Positions 1 through 7,741 of a stretch of DNA of 64,000 bases are shown here, piece after piece. The notes beneath the pieces are model-generated. The model saw only the letters and a list, made by a program, of their open reading frames with translations, was not told the origin of the DNA and ran no database searches. Made by a program: the position numbers and the translations under genes. The DNA is from an uncultured Nocardioides sp. (GTDB lineage: Bacteria > Actinomycetota > Actinomycetes > Propionibacteriales > Nocardioidaceae): NCBI RefSeq assembly GCF_947488515.1, contig NZ_CANKZF010000001.1:2046001-2110000 (forward strand), given 5' to 3'. Positions within the stretch are counted from its first letter, which is position 1. The number at the start of each line of letters is the position of its first letter.

Positions 1-52
1 AGGACGCGTCAGGCGCGACCTCGGTCACCTGGCTGGCGGTCCATCGGGTCAT
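1..52 (-). CDS. Start of a possible SWIM zinc-finger protein (partial)
   Basis: An ATG on the minus strand opens a frame that reads MTRWTASQVTEVAPDAS and runs off the left edge. This opening resembles the N-terminus of actinobacterial SWIM zinc-finger proteins (MTRW-x-AxQV-xxxAPDA). Only 17 residues are visible and the CxCx-CxH zinc motif would lie outside the window, so the family is inferred from a short match. It is divergently placed from nothing visible; the next gene, also on the minus strand, ends 80 bases away. Confidence 0.4.
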   Translation of the reverse strand, partial: MTRWTASQVTEVAPDAS

Positions 53-132
53 GGCGCGGCCATCAAACCACCCGACGCCGACACGGACGGGCGAAACGGG
101 GCCGCCCGGTCGGACCCCGCCACGGCTGGCGC

Positions 133-738
133 TCAGCCGGTCCGCGCCCGCGCGGCGTCCCAGAGCCGCCGGCACTCGCGGACGTCCTGGCCGTAGACCG
201 CGACGAGCTCGGGCGGGAGCCCGTCGGGGTGCGCGGCCAGGAAGTCCTCCAGGGCGGCGTACGCCTCGACGAAGGCTGCGGTGTCGGGGTCGGAGACGTC
301 GGTCGAGTCGCCCGAGGTGAGCGGCGCGAGGGGGTCCGTCACGGCGCGGGTCCACTCCTCGCGGATCGCCTCGTGCCGCTCCCGGGAGACGGCGAGGAGA
401 CCGGCCAGGGACGGGTCACGGGTGACGCCGTCGCGCTCGCTGTCCCCGTACGACGCCTCCAACCGGCCGACGTCGCGGCGGGCGCGCTCGCGCAGCACCC
501 AGAGGCCGGCGAAGCCGAGGGCGTCGACCGCGAGCAGCACCGGCACGGCGACCGTCGTCACGTCGAGCTCCCAGAAGAGCGGGACGAGGAACACCGCCTG
601 CAGGACGAGCAGCACGATCGCGACGCCGGTGATCGGGTAGTCGGCGCGGACCCGCAGCCGGTCGGCGCGGACGGTGCCCGCGTGGACGCGCGCGGACGCG
701 GGCGCGGGGTCGGCCCGCCAGGCAACGAGGTCGGGCAC
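133..738 (-). CDS. Small membrane protein of unknown function
   Basis: The 201-residue protein starts at a GTG. Two hydrophobic segments lie at about residues 35-55 and 60-80 (GVAIVLLVLQAVFLVPLF and VAVPVLLAVDALGFAGLWVL), followed by a long charged cytoplasmic-looking tail with acidic residues and an ARRDVGRLEASYGDSERDG stretch. No catalytic motif is recognisable. It begins three bases after the stop of the VOC gene, so the two are probably co-transcribed, although no functional link is evident. It is a real gene by codon bias and spacing, but the function is unknown. Confidence 0.7.
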   Translation of the reverse strand: MPDLVAWRADPAPASARVHAGTVRADRLRVRADYPITGVAIVLLVLQAVFLVPLFWELDVTTVAVPVLLAVDALGFAGLWVLRERARRDVGRLEASYGDSERDGVTRDPSLAGLLAVSRERHEAIREEWTRAVTDPLAPLTSGDSTDVSDPDTAAFVEAYAALEDFLAAHPDGLPPELVAVYGQDVRECRRLWDAARARTG

Positions 739-741
739 GTG

Positions 742-1161
742 TCAGGACGCGGCGCCGGCGATGTTGAACAGCCAGCTGATCCCGAAGCGGTCGACGAACA
801 TGCCGAACTCGTCACCCCACGGCGCTGCCTCGAGGGGCTGGCGCACCTCGCCGCCCTCGGACAGCGCGGAGAACCAGCCGCGCAGCTGCTCGGCCTCCTC
901 GTTCGACCCTGAGATGCTGACCGACACGTTGTCACCGAAGGTCACCTGCACCATCTCCGGCGGTGCGTCGGCACCCATCAGCGTGAGGCCGGAGGGCGTC
1001 TCGAGCTGGCCGTGCATGACCTGCGTGGCCATCGGGCCCTCGGTGCCCATGTCACCGAACGTCATGACGTTGAGCTCGCCACCCAGGACGGAGGCGTAGA
1101 ACTCCATCGCCTCGCGCGCCCTGGCGTCGGCGAAGTTGAGGTACGGGTTCAGGGTGACCAT
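742..1161 (-). CDS. VOC-superfamily (PhnB/glyoxalase-like) protein
   Basis: About 139 residues with the paired beta-alpha-beta-beta-beta layout of PhnB-like vicinal-oxygen-chelate proteins: an N-terminal YLNFADARAREAMEFYASVLGG segment split here by normal family features, a central GLTLMGAD strand, and a C-terminal GDEFGMFVDRFGISWLFN strand close to the family ending (DPFGHRWxL). The metal-ligand pattern of true glyoxalases is not conserved, as is usual for PhnB-like members, so the substrate cannot be assigned. The ATG at 1161 is preferred over an in-frame GTG at 1164 because AAGGAG sits six bases upstream of it. The membrane-protein gene follows directly. Confidence 0.85.
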   Translation of the reverse strand: MVTLNPYLNFADARAREAMEFYASVLGGELNVMTFGDMGTEGPMATQVMHGQLETPSGLTLMGADAPPEMVQVTFGDNVSVSISGSNEEAEQLRGWFSALSEGGEVRQPLEAAPWGDEFGMFVDRFGISWLFNIAGAAS

Positions 1162-1236
1162 CACGTGCTCCTTCGGAGGTCGGACGTCCCCAACCTAGTG
1201 ACGCGGCGCGGACCACGGAAGACAGGACCAGACGCA

Positions 1237-1271
1237 CGACGCCCCGGACGAGCGTGTCGTCCGGGGCGTCG
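1237..1271 (-). terminator. Strong hairpin downstream of the PRC-barrel gene
   Basis: Perfect 15-bp arms (CGACGCCCCGGACGA and its complement) enclose a five-base loop, 19 bases after the PRC gene stop. There is no clear U-tract, as is common for high-GC actinobacterial terminators. It separates the PRC gene from the VOC promoter. Confidence 0.7.
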
Positions 1272-1289
1272 TCGCGGGGTGCGCTGGGG

Positions 1290-1634
1290 TCAGCGGCTGG
1301 AGTACGGCGTGTAGTAGTCCGTGTGATGACCGCGGGAGTCGTCGTTCCAGTCGTCCTTGTCGTAGTCCGGCGCGGACTTGATCTGGTCCTTGGTGAGGTT
1401 GACCATCACGGTCTTGTCCTCGTGGTCGATCCCGGTGACGGCGCCGGCAGGGACGAGACGCTTCTTGCCGAAGATCCAGAAGCCGGTGTCCACGACGAGC
1501 CACTGGCCGCTGGCCTCGTTGCTGGCCTCGTCGATCTTGCCGATCGACCCGTCGCTCGCCTCGACGTCGTAGCCGACGAGGTCGCTGTCCTGGCTCCACG
1601 CGGTGTCGCGGTAGCTCCACACTGTGTCACTCAT
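1290..1634 (-). CDS. PRC-barrel domain protein
   Basis: The 114-residue protein starts MSDTVWSYRDTAW; a GGGAGG ribosome-binding site lies just upstream of the ATG at 1634, which rules out the longer in-frame extension. Residues about 15-70 form a PRC barrel (LVGYDVEASDGSIGKIDEAS, then WLVVDTGFWIFGKKRLVP and GAVTGIDHEDKTVMVNLTK). Such small PRC proteins are abundant in actinobacteria, often in stress or envelope contexts, and bind partners rather than catalyse. The acidic, Tyr/Asp-rich C-terminus (DYDKDDWNDDSRG) is typical. It is probably monocistronic: a hairpin follows and about 200 bases of non-coding sequence precede it. The biological role is not known. Confidence 0.85.
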   Translation of the reverse strand: MSDTVWSYRDTAWSQDSDLVGYDVEASDGSIGKIDEASNEASGQWLVVDTGFWIFGKKRLVPAGAVTGIDHEDKTVMVNLTKDQIKSAPDYDKDDWNDDSRGHHTDYYTPYSSR

Positions 1635-1830
1635 GGTTCCCTCCCAAGGGTTCGGTTGTGCCGAGCCGTCGACGCAACCACCAGTCCCGGGAGGCAGACA
1701 CACCCGTGGGGCGGTGTCACCGTCGTTCACCGCCCTACGGATACGCCCGCAGGGGTACGACGACGCCCGTGGGGCCGGCACCGGGCCGGGGCTCGCCTCT
1801 GCGCGCCAGGCAGGTGTGCGCCGGCGGGGC

Positions 1831-2493
1831 TCAGGCCTCGCCGGCGTGCCCCCGGAGCAGGTCGCCGAACGGCGTCACGTCGGCCGCGACCTGCGTGCCG
1901 GACGTACGCCGCGGGCGCGCCGCGAGGTCGGGGGCGAACCCGCCGACGCCGTAGCCGCCCTGGCTGAGCACCAGCGCGGCGAGCTCGGCCGCGGCGCGGG
2001 TGATCCGGTCGGAGAGGCCGTGGCTGCCGAAGTCCTCGGTCGCAGCGAAGATCCCGGTGGGTACGACGACCGCGCGGAGGTAGGCGAACAGCGGCCGCAG
2101 CGCGTGGTCGAGGACCAGCGAGTGCCGGGCGCTGCCGGCTGCCGCGGCGATGAGCACCGGCGTACCGGCCAGCGAGTCCTTGTCGAGGGCGTCGAAGAAC
2201 ATCTTGAACAGCCCGCTGTAGCTGCCGTTGAAGACCGGCGTCACGACGATCATCCCGTCGGCTGCGGCGACCTGCTCGCGCAGCTCGGTCAGCCGCGGCG
2301 TCGGGATGCCGCCGGTGACCATGAAGGTGGCCAGCTCACCGGCGACCTCGCGCAGCTCGATGAACTCGATGTCCGCCGACTCGCCACGGGCGGTGACCTG
2401 CGCGGTCGTCGCCTCGGCGAGCTGGTCGGCCAGGAGCCGGGTGGACGACGGGACGGTCAGTCCCGCCGTCACCACGACGATGCGTCGGCTCAT
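1831..2493 (-). CDS. NAD(P)H-dependent FMN reductase, CE1759 type
   Basis: About 220 residues with a flavodoxin-like fold: the flavin-binding N-terminus RRIVVVTAGLTVPSSTRLLA and the VVTPVFNGSYSGLFK segment match the NADPH-dependent FMN reductase family. Members of the CE1759 group are encoded beside a CE1758-type luciferase-like monooxygenase, to which they are thought to supply reduced FMN. Here that partner lies immediately upstream, 76 bases away on the same strand. The start MSRRIVV at 2493 is chosen because conservation begins there; an upstream in-frame ATG at 2523 would add ten unlikely residues. The last residues, TPFGDLLRGHAGEA, closely match the N-terminus of the TPR protein encoded at 3931, which is unexpected. 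Confidence 0.88.
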   Translation of the reverse strand: MSRRIVVVTAGLTVPSSTRLLADQLAEATTAQVTARGESADIEFIELREVAGELATFMVTGGIPTPRLTELREQVAAADGMIVVTPVFNGSYSGLFKMFFDALDKDSLAGTPVLIAAAAGSARHSLVLDHALRPLFAYLRAVVVPTGIFAATEDFGSHGLSDRITRAAAELAALVLSQGGYGVGGFAPDLAARPRRTSGTQVAADVTPFGDLLRGHAGEA

Positions 2494-2569
2494 GCGGGTA
2501 CTCGCTTCGCTCCGTGCGCGCATGAGGAACGAGGGGCACTGTGTTGAATGATTCGCTCGCTCCGCTCGC

Positions 2570-3736
2570 TCATGCCTGCGCCTCGACGGACACGGCCTCG
2601 GCCTGCTGCGCGAGCTCCTCGGCGCGGGCCCGGGCGGGCTCGACGAGGTGATGCGGGGCGTCGGGACCGGCCGCGACGAGGGACGCGTGGGTGGGCGGGT
2701 CGCTGGGCACGTGGGCCGGGCGACGGCGCTCGAACTCCGTGCGGAGCACCGGCACGACCTCGGTGCCGAGCATCTCGATCTGCTCGAGCGCCAGCGAGGT
2801 GGGCAGGCCGGCGTGGTCCATGAGGAACAGCTGCCGCTGGTAGTCGCCGACGTAGTCGGCGAAGCCGAGGGTGCGCTCGATGACCTGTTCGGGGGTGCCG
2901 ACGGTCAGCGGGGTCATCTCGGTGAAGTCCTCCATCGACGGACCGTGGCCGTAGACCGGGGCGTTGTCGAAGTAGGGCCGGAAGACGCGCTTGGCCTCGG
3001 CCTCGGTGGAGGCCATGAACGCCTGGCCACCCAGGCCGACGTAGGCCTGGTCGGCGGCGCCGTGGCCGTAGTGCTCGAAGCGGCGGCGGTAGAGCTTCAC
3101 CATCTGCTCGGTGTGCTCCTTGTTCCAGAAGATGTGGTTGTGGAAGAAGCCGTCACCGTAGTAGGCCGCCTGCTCGGCGATCTCGGTGCTGCGGATCGAC
3201 CCGTGCCACACGAAGGGCGGCGTGCCGTCGAGCGGTGCGGGAGTCGAGGTGTAGCCCTGCAGCGGCGTGCGGAACTGGCCCTGCCAGTTCACGACCGGCT
3301 CCCGCCAGAGCTTGCGCAGCAGGTGGTAGTTCTCGACCGCGAGCTTGATGCCGTCGCGGATGTCCTTGCCGAACCACGGGTAGACCGGACCGGTGTTGCC
3401 GCGGCCCATCATCAGGTCGACGCGACCGCCGGAGAGGTGCTGGAGGAACGCGTAGTCCTCGGCGATCTTCACCGGGTCGTTGGTTGTGATCAGCGTCGTG
3501 CTCGTGGAGAGCAGCAGCTTCTCGGTCTGCGCCGCGATGAAGCCGAGGTGCGTGGTCGGGGACGACACGACGAACGGCGGGTTGTGGTGCTCGCCGGTCG
3601 CGAAGACGTCGAGGCCGACCTCCTCCGCCTTGAGGGCGTACTGCGTCATCGCCGAGATGCGCTCGGCCTCGGACGGGGTGCGTCCGTCGGTCGGGTCCGT
3701 CGTGACGTCACCGACGCTGAAGATGCCGAACTGCAT
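2570..3736 (-). CDS. Luciferase-like monooxygenase, CE1758 type
   Basis: A 388-residue bacterial-luciferase-fold (LLM class) flavin-dependent oxidoreductase. The N-terminus MQFGIFSVGDV, the segment VFATGEHHNPPFVVSSP, the GGRVDLMMGRGNTGPVYPWF region and the QVIERTLGFADY tail are typical. The family oxidises small organic substrates using reduced flavin; the substrate of the CE1758 group is not known. ATG at 3736 has AGGAGGA upstream, so longer frames are rejected. It is the first gene of a two-gene unit with the FMN reductase. The C-terminal extension after residue 350 is Ala/Glu rich. The upstream region, shared with the divergent TPR gene, carries an imperfect dyad that may be an operator. 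Confidence 0.9.
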   Translation of the reverse strand: MQFGIFSVGDVTTDPTDGRTPSEAERISAMTQYALKAEEVGLDVFATGEHHNPPFVVSSPTTHLGFIAAQTEKLLLSTSTTLITTNDPVKIAEDYAFLQHLSGGRVDLMMGRGNTGPVYPWFGKDIRDGIKLAVENYHLLRKLWREPVVNWQGQFRTPLQGYTSTPAPLDGTPPFVWHGSIRSTEIAEQAAYYGDGFFHNHIFWNKEHTEQMVKLYRRRFEHYGHGAADQAYVGLGGQAFMASTEAEAKRVFRPYFDNAPVYGHGPSMEDFTEMTPLTVGTPEQVIERTLGFADYVGDYQRQLFLMDHAGLPTSLALEQIEMLGTEVVPVLRTEFERRRPAHVPSDPPTHASLVAAGPDAPHHLVEPARARAEELAQQAEAVSVEAQA

Positions 3737-3754
3737 GGGGTCCTCCTGCGATTG

Positions 3755-3778
3755 GTTGAAGTTTGTACCATCTCCAAC
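3755..3778. promoter_or_regulatory. Candidate operator between monooxygenase and TPR genes
   Basis: GTTGAAG and CTCCAAC form an imperfect dyad (6 of 7 pairs) around TTTGTACCAT, about 20 bases upstream of the monooxygenase start. The stretch is notably less GC-rich than its surroundings and sits in the 194-base divergent intergenic region. No regulator gene is adjacent, so the binding protein is unknown. Confidence 0.35.
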
Positions 3779-3930
3779 GGGACTGCGTCGCCCAGTATTC
3801 CTCGCGATCGGCCGTGGAATCGCCGGGGCACCTGCTGCGTTGGACCGGCATCCGGGCGCACGCTCGGACCAGGTACCCCCGGCGACCTGTCCTTCGGACA
3901 CCGGGGACGTGCGCTGCGAGAGGAGCGACG

Positions 3931-4317
3931 ATGACCGACTTCACCCCCTTCGAGGACCTGCTGCGCGGACACGCGGGGCTGCTCGAGGACACCACCCACG
4001 ACCGCTGGCTGCGGGCCCAGGCGCTCTTCGCGGAGCGCGGCTACCGCGAGGCGGCGGTCCTGCTGGCCGAGCTGCTCGACGACCCCGGTGACGTGGGGCA
4101 CGAGCTCACCGACGTACGCCTGCTGCTGGCGCGCTCGCTGTTCCACTCGGCCCAGCTCGACGGCACCATCCGGGTCGCGACCGAGCTGCTCGAGCACGAC
4201 CCCAACGAGCCCTACGCCCACCTGCTGGTGGGGCGCGCCCTCGAGCGCAAGGGGCTCAAGGACGAGGCGCAGCCGCACCTGCGCCTGGCCGAGCTGCTCG
4301 GCGGCTACCGCACCTGA
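3931..4317 (+). CDS. Small tetratricopeptide-repeat protein
   Basis: A 128-residue protein starting MTDFTPFEDLLRGHAG; GAGAGGAG precedes the ATG. From about residue 30 on, helical pairs read as TPR units: WLRAQALFAERGYREAAVLL, then DVRLLLARSLFHSAQLDGTI and PYAHLLVGRALERKGLKDEA, with the small and large residue spacing of TPR consensus. TPR domains bind proteins; no enzyme domain is present. Residues 4-13 nearly repeat the C-terminal tail of the FMN reductase encoded at 1831-2493, on the far side of the monooxygenase gene, suggesting that both carry the same docking peptide. It is transcribed divergently from the monooxygenase and ends before a very strong hairpin. Confidence 0.88.
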   Translation: MTDFTPFEDLLRGHAGLLEDTTHDRWLRAQALFAERGYREAAVLLAELLDDPGDVGHELTDVRLLLARSLFHSAQLDGTIRVATELLEHDPNEPYAHLLVGRALERKGLKDEAQPHLRLAELLGGYRT

Positions 4318-4334
4318 GGGTTGCGGCCGTCCAC

Positions 4335-4373
4335 GGCGGGGGTTGAGCGAACGTATGTCGCTCGACCCCCGCC
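4335..4373 (+). terminator. Hairpin after the TPR gene
   Basis: Sixteen-base arms (GGCGGGGGTTGAGCGA pairing 15 of 16, the last as G-U) surround a seven-base loop, 17 bases after the stop codon. There is no U-run. It is the only strong structure before the glycerophosphodiesterase gene. Confidence 0.65.
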
Positions 4374-4476
4374 ATAGCGTGCGTCCAGCGACCACACGGG
4401 GGTCCTGGTCCGTCGCCTCGATGAACACTTGCGAGCACCCGCGACAGAGGTGCCGCGGGGCGCCGATGCTGGGCGC

Positions 4477-5301
4477 GTGACCAGCTACGGCGACCACACC
4501 GGACCTCTCGCCATCGCCCACCGGGGTGGCATGGGGCTCGCCCCCGAGAACACGCTCGCTGCCTTCGGGCGGGCCACCGCGCTCGGCCTGACCCACCTCG
4601 AGACCGACGTCCGCACGACCCGCGACGGACACGTGGTGTGCTTCCACGACCCCGCGCTGCGCCGGGTCACCGGCCATCCCGGGCGCGTCGCCGACCTGGA
4701 CCTCGCCGACCTGCGCCGCCTGCGCGTCGGGGGCACCGACCGGATCCCGACGCTGGTCGAGGCGATGGCGTCCTTCCCGGAGGCGCGGTTCGCGATCGAC
4801 CTCAAGGACGAGGCGTCGATCGGCGCGATGGCGCGGCTGCTGCGGGCCAACCCCGGGTGGGCGGAGCGGGTCCTCGTGGCGGGGGCGTGGTCCCGCTGGC
4901 TGGACCGTCTCCGCGACGAGGCGCCGGGCGTGACGACGGCACTCGGCTGGCGCTCGCTCACCACGCTCATCGCCTGCTCGCGCGGCGGCGTACGCCCTCC
5001 GGGCCTGCGAACCGACGTGCTGGCGGGTGGTGCGTTCGCGCACGTGCCGATCCGGCTCGGCCGGCTCCCCGTGCACTCCGAGCAGGTGATCCGACGCGCC
5101 CACGAGCTCGGCATCCGGGTGGTCGTGTGGACCGTCGACGACCCCGCCGCGATGCGCGTGCTCCTCGACATGGGCGTGGACGGCATCATCACCGACCGCC
5201 CCGACCTGCTGCGGGAGGTGCTGATCAGCCGCGGCGAGTGGCCGCGCGCGGCCGGCGTACGTCCCGCGACACCGGCGCCGGCGCCCGCGAGCGCCGGGTA
5301 G
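4477..5301 (+). CDS. Glycerophosphodiester phosphodiesterase
   Basis: A 274-residue GDPD with a TIM-barrel signature: AHRGGMGLAPENTLAAF (catalytic His and metal-binding Glu), HLETDVRTTRDG and VCFHDPALRRVTG (second catalytic His), then FAIDLKD and a C-terminal VVVWTVDDPAAMRVLLDMGVDGI followed by TDRPDLL. The enzyme hydrolyses glycerophosphodiesters from phospholipid breakdown to glycerol-3-phosphate and an alcohol. No signal peptide is seen, so it is probably cytoplasmic. The GTG at 4477 is chosen because the conserved block starts 12 residues later; a TTG at 4429 is possible, and neither has a convincing Shine-Dalgarno sequence. The C-terminus ends in a low-complexity Pro/Ala tail. It converges on the LuxR-type gene, only eight bases apart. 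Confidence 0.9.
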   Translation: MTSYGDHTGPLAIAHRGGMGLAPENTLAAFGRATALGLTHLETDVRTTRDGHVVCFHDPALRRVTGHPGRVADLDLADLRRLRVGGTDRIPTLVEAMASFPEARFAIDLKDEASIGAMARLLRANPGWAERVLVAGAWSRWLDRLRDEAPGVTTALGWRSLTTLIACSRGGVRPPGLRTDVLAGGAFAHVPIRLGRLPVHSEQVIRRAHELGIRVVVWTVDDPAAMRVLLDMGVDGIITDRPDLLREVLISRGEWPRAAGVRPATPAPAPASAG

Positions 5302-5309
5302 CCAGGGGG

Positions 5310-5927
5310 TCAGACGCGCTCGAGGACCTCCGCCGCCAGGCCGTGCGAGACGGCCCAGAGCACCGCCTGGCTGCGGCTCTGCACGCCGGTCTTGCGGTAG
5401 GCGCTGCGGATGTAGGACTTCACGGAGTTCAGCGAGATCTGCATCTGTCGCGCGATGTCGTCGTTGCTCTTGCCCGTGGCGATGTGGGCGAGGGTCTCGC
5501 GCTCACGGGCGGTGAGGAAGTCGATCTGGGTGGTCGAGCGCAGGTCCTTGGTCGGCAGCACCGGCAGGAGCGGGGCGACGACGGTCTCGCCGAGGTGGAT
5601 CGCACGCAGGGCGCGACCGAGCTGCTGGGCGTTGAGGCTCTTGGCCAGGTAGCCCGTGACGCCGTTGCCGAGCGGCTCGTGGGCGAGCCCGGGCTGGTGG
5701 TTCCAGGTGTAGACCGCGACCCGGCGGATGTGCGGGTCGGTGACCGCGCGCTGCAGCGTGGTGTCACTGCGCGCCGTCCCGAACGTCTCGACCAGCGCGA
5801 TGTCGACGGGCAGGCGAGATCGGTCCTTGATCGTCCCGAGCTCGAAGCCGCCGAGCGTCTTCAGCATGCTGTCGAGGCCTCGCCTCACGAGCTCATCGCC
5901 GCCGAGCAGCGCGACACGGATGTCCAT
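5310..5927 (-). CDS. LuxR/NarL-type regulator with degenerate receiver
   Basis: A 205-residue protein. Residues 1-120 look like a response-regulator receiver (MDIRVALLGGDELVRRGLDS, a predicted beta4 region RRVAVYTW, and GVTGYLAKSL containing the conserved Lys). The phospho-acceptor position is occupied by Glu47 in DIALVETFG rather than Asp, so normal phosphorylation is unlikely. Residues about 138-198 are a LuxR helix-turn-helix (LTARERETLAHIATGKSNDD, SLNSVKSYIRSAYRKTGV). No histidine kinase is adjacent. It may act constitutively, since Asp-to-Glu changes can mimic phosphorylation, or respond to a ligand or protein partner. Its promoter shares a 187-base region with csoR. Confidence 0.85.
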   Translation of the reverse strand: MDIRVALLGGDELVRRGLDSMLKTLGGFELGTIKDRSRLPVDIALVETFGTARSDTTLQRAVTDPHIRRVAVYTWNHQPGLAHEPLGNGVTGYLAKSLNAQQLGRALRAIHLGETVVAPLLPVLPTKDLRSTTQIDFLTARERETLAHIATGKSNDDIARQMQISLNSVKSYIRSAYRKTGVQSRSQAVLWAVSHGLAAEVLERV

Positions 5928-6088
5928 GGTGGGTCCTCAGGGATCGCCTCGGAGAGACGGCACTTCCATCTCCCGACGACCCCCCGACCGTCACGGGGGA
6001 CAGTAGCCCGGGGTGGTGCCATACATCCTCCTCAGTGGTGCCAGCACGACCTTTTTCACCCCCACGGGTGGGCTCCACCTTGCTCTGG

Positions 6089-6105
6089 ATACCCCCTAGG
6101 GGTAT
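6089..6105 (+). promoter_or_regulatory. CsoR operator (copper box)
   Basis: ATACCCC-CTA-GGGGTAT is a seven-base-arm dyad matching the actinobacterial CsoR consensus (TACCCCC...GGGGTA). It ends nine bases before the csoR start codon. CsoR bound here should repress the operon, and Cu(I) should release it, so csoR, copZ and the downstream copper genes are probably autoregulated together. Confidence 0.9.
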
Positions 6106-6114
6106 GGTCGAGAC

Positions 6115-6417
6115 ATGAGCGAGCAGCACGGCCACCTCGAGGGCAATGACGAAGCCGTCCAGGCGCACCTCAAGCGCCTCCGCCGGATCGAGGGGCAGGT
6201 CCGCGGGATCCAGCGGATGGTCGAGGAGGAGAAGTACTGCATCGACATCCTCACCCAGGTGTCCGCGGCGACGAAGGCGCTCCAGGCGCTCGCGCTCAGC
6301 CTGCTCGACGACCACATGGCGCACTGCCTCGTCGACGCCGCCCGGCAGGGCGGGGCCGAGCAGGAGCAGAAGCTCAAGGAGGCCTCCGAGGCCATCGCGC
6401 GCCTCGTGAAGTCCTGA
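6115..6417 (+). CDS. csoR: Copper-sensing repressor CsoR
   Basis: A 100-residue all-helical DUF156-family repressor. The Cu(I) ligands Cys42, His67 and Cys71 have exactly the Cys-x24-His-x3-Cys spacing of Mycobacterium tuberculosis CsoR (C36/H61/C65). The family opening HLKRLRRIEGQVRGIQRMVEE and the YCIDILTQVSAATKALQ helix are intact. It binds DNA without copper and lets go when Cu(I) binds. A textbook operator lies just upstream, and the gene heads a run with copZ, a His-rich secreted protein and copA, which fits copper rather than nickel or sulfide sensing. Confidence 0.95.
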   Translation: MSEQHGHLEGNDEAVQAHLKRLRRIEGQVRGIQRMVEEEKYCIDILTQVSAATKALQALALSLLDDHMAHCLVDAARQGGAEQEQKLKEASEAIARLVKS

Positions 6418-6476
6418 CCCCGCGCCCCCTCCCACGTCCCCCTCCACGTTTCCTTCCCACGCTTGCAGGAGCACGC

Positions 6477-6683
6477 ATGAGCGAGACCACCACCTACACC
6501 GTCACCGGGATGACCTGCGGCCACTGCGCCGCGTCGGTCACCGAGGAGATCTCCGAGATCGCGGGCGTCGAGGACGTCGCCGTCGTCGTCGAGACCGGAG
6601 CTGTCACTGTCACCAGCGCGACCCCCCTCGACGACTCGGCCGTCCGCGCCGCCGTCGAGGAGGCCGGCTACGCAGTCGTCTGA
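6477..6683 (+). CDS. copZ: Copper chaperone CopZ (HMA domain)
   Basis: A 68-residue single heavy-metal-associated domain. The metal loop GMTCGHC is at residues 11-17 and the ferredoxin-like fold ends with the usual AAVEEAGYAVV helix-strand. It carries Cu(I) in the cytoplasm and hands it to the CopA N-terminal domain or to CsoR. AGGAG lies about six bases before the ATG. It follows csoR by 59 bases in the same operon. Confidence 0.95.
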   Translation: MSETTTYTVTGMTCGHCAASVTEEISEIAGVEDVAVVVETGAVTVTSATPLDDSAVRAAVEEAGYAVV

Positions 6684-6697
6684 CCTGAGAGCGGTGA

Positions 6698-6729
6698 CCT
6701 TGTCCGCGAGCGCCAGCGAGCCGACAAGG
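6698..6729 (+). other. Inverted repeat between copZ and the His-rich gene
   Basis: CCTTGTC and GACAAGG flank an 18-base GC-rich loop in the 89-base gap within the copper operon. It could be an RNA processing or attenuation hairpin that sets relative expression of chaperone and exporter genes. It is not followed by a U-tract. Confidence 0.3.
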
Positions 6730-6772
6730 GCACCGAGTCGAACGTCCGAAACCGCAACCACAGGAGTTGATC

Positions 6773-7741
6773 ATGCGCACGCCGCTGCGTGTCCTCGCGT
6801 TCGTCTCGGCCCTGGCCGCCGCGTTCGCGCTGGCCTGGGGCGGGGGCCGGCTCGTCGGCCCGCTCGACACCGAGCCCGTCGCGCACGAGGGCGCCGCCCA
6901 CGGTGACGACGCCTCCCACGACGACGAGGCCGCGTCGCACGCCGACCACTCCTCCGCCGTCGCCGAGGCGACCGGGCTCACCGCCCGCGCCGACGGCTTC
7001 ACGCTCGCGCTCGCGGACCGTACGCCGGCCGCCGGGCGCACCCGCCTCGACTTCCAGGTGCTCACCTCCAGCGGGCGTCCCCTGCTCGACTACACGCGCG
7101 AGCACGAGAAGGACCTGCACCTCATCGTCGTACGCCGCGACCTGACCGGCTTCCAGCACGTGCACCCGCGCCTGGACCGCAGCACCGGCACCTGGTCGGT
7201 GGACGTGCGGCTCACGCCCGGCGTGTGGCGCGTCGTCGCCGACCTGGTGCCGGAGGGCTGGGAGGGCATCACGCTGGCCGACGACGTGTCGGTCGCCGGC
7301 GACTTCACGCCCGCCGCCCTGCCCGCCGACGACCGGGTCGCACAGGTCGAGACCGACGCGGGCACCTACACCGTGACCCTGGAGGGTGACACGGCGCCGG
7401 GGGCGTCGACCGTCCTCACGACGCGCATCGAGCTCGACGGCGAGCCGGTCACCGACCTCGAGCCCTACCTCGGCGCCCACGGCCACCTCGTCGCGATGCG
7501 CGCCGGCGACCTGGGCTACCTCCACGTGCACCCCGAGGAGGGTCCGGCCGGTCCGGGCATCGACTTCGCGACGGCGTTCCCCGAGCCGGCGACGTACCGC
7601 CTGTTCCTGGACTTCCAGCACCGCGGGCAGGTGCACACCGCGGCGTTCACGGTCGAGTCGGGCGGGGCTCCGGCCGACGGCTCCAGCGACGGCTCCGGCG
7701 ACGGCTCCGGGCATGCGGAGGGAGGCGACCATGACCACTGA
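6773..7741 (+). CDS. His-rich secreted copper-associated protein
   Basis: A 322-residue protein starting [20 protein letters not shown], an uncleaved signal or anchor helix. After it comes a His/Asp-rich stretch (about residues 35-65, with [10 protein letters not shown] and SHADHSS), then two beta-rich regions containing [21 protein letters not shown] and a second [21 protein letters not shown]. The duplicated HVHP motifs suggest an internal repeat. The tail is again His-rich ([10 protein letters not shown]). These features fit a surface metal-binding protein acting with copA, but no member of known biochemical function is recognised. ATG at 6773 has AGGAG at the right distance. It overlaps copA by 11 bases. 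Confidence 0.85.
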   Translation: MRTPLRVLAFVSALAAAFALAWGGGRLVGPLDTEPVAHEGAAHGDDASHDDEAASHADHSSAVAEATGLTARADGFTLALADRTPAAGRTRLDFQVLTSSGRPLLDYTREHEKDLHLIVVRRDLTGFQHVHPRLDRSTGTWSVDVRLTPGVWRVVADLVPEGWEGITLADDVSVAGDFTPAALPADDRVAQVETDAGTYTVTLEGDTAPGASTVLTTRIELDGEPVTDLEPYLGAHGHLVAMRAGDLGYLHVHPEEGPAGPGIDFATAFPEPATYRLFLDFQHRGQVHTAAFTVESGGAPADGSSDGSGDGSGHAEGGDHDH

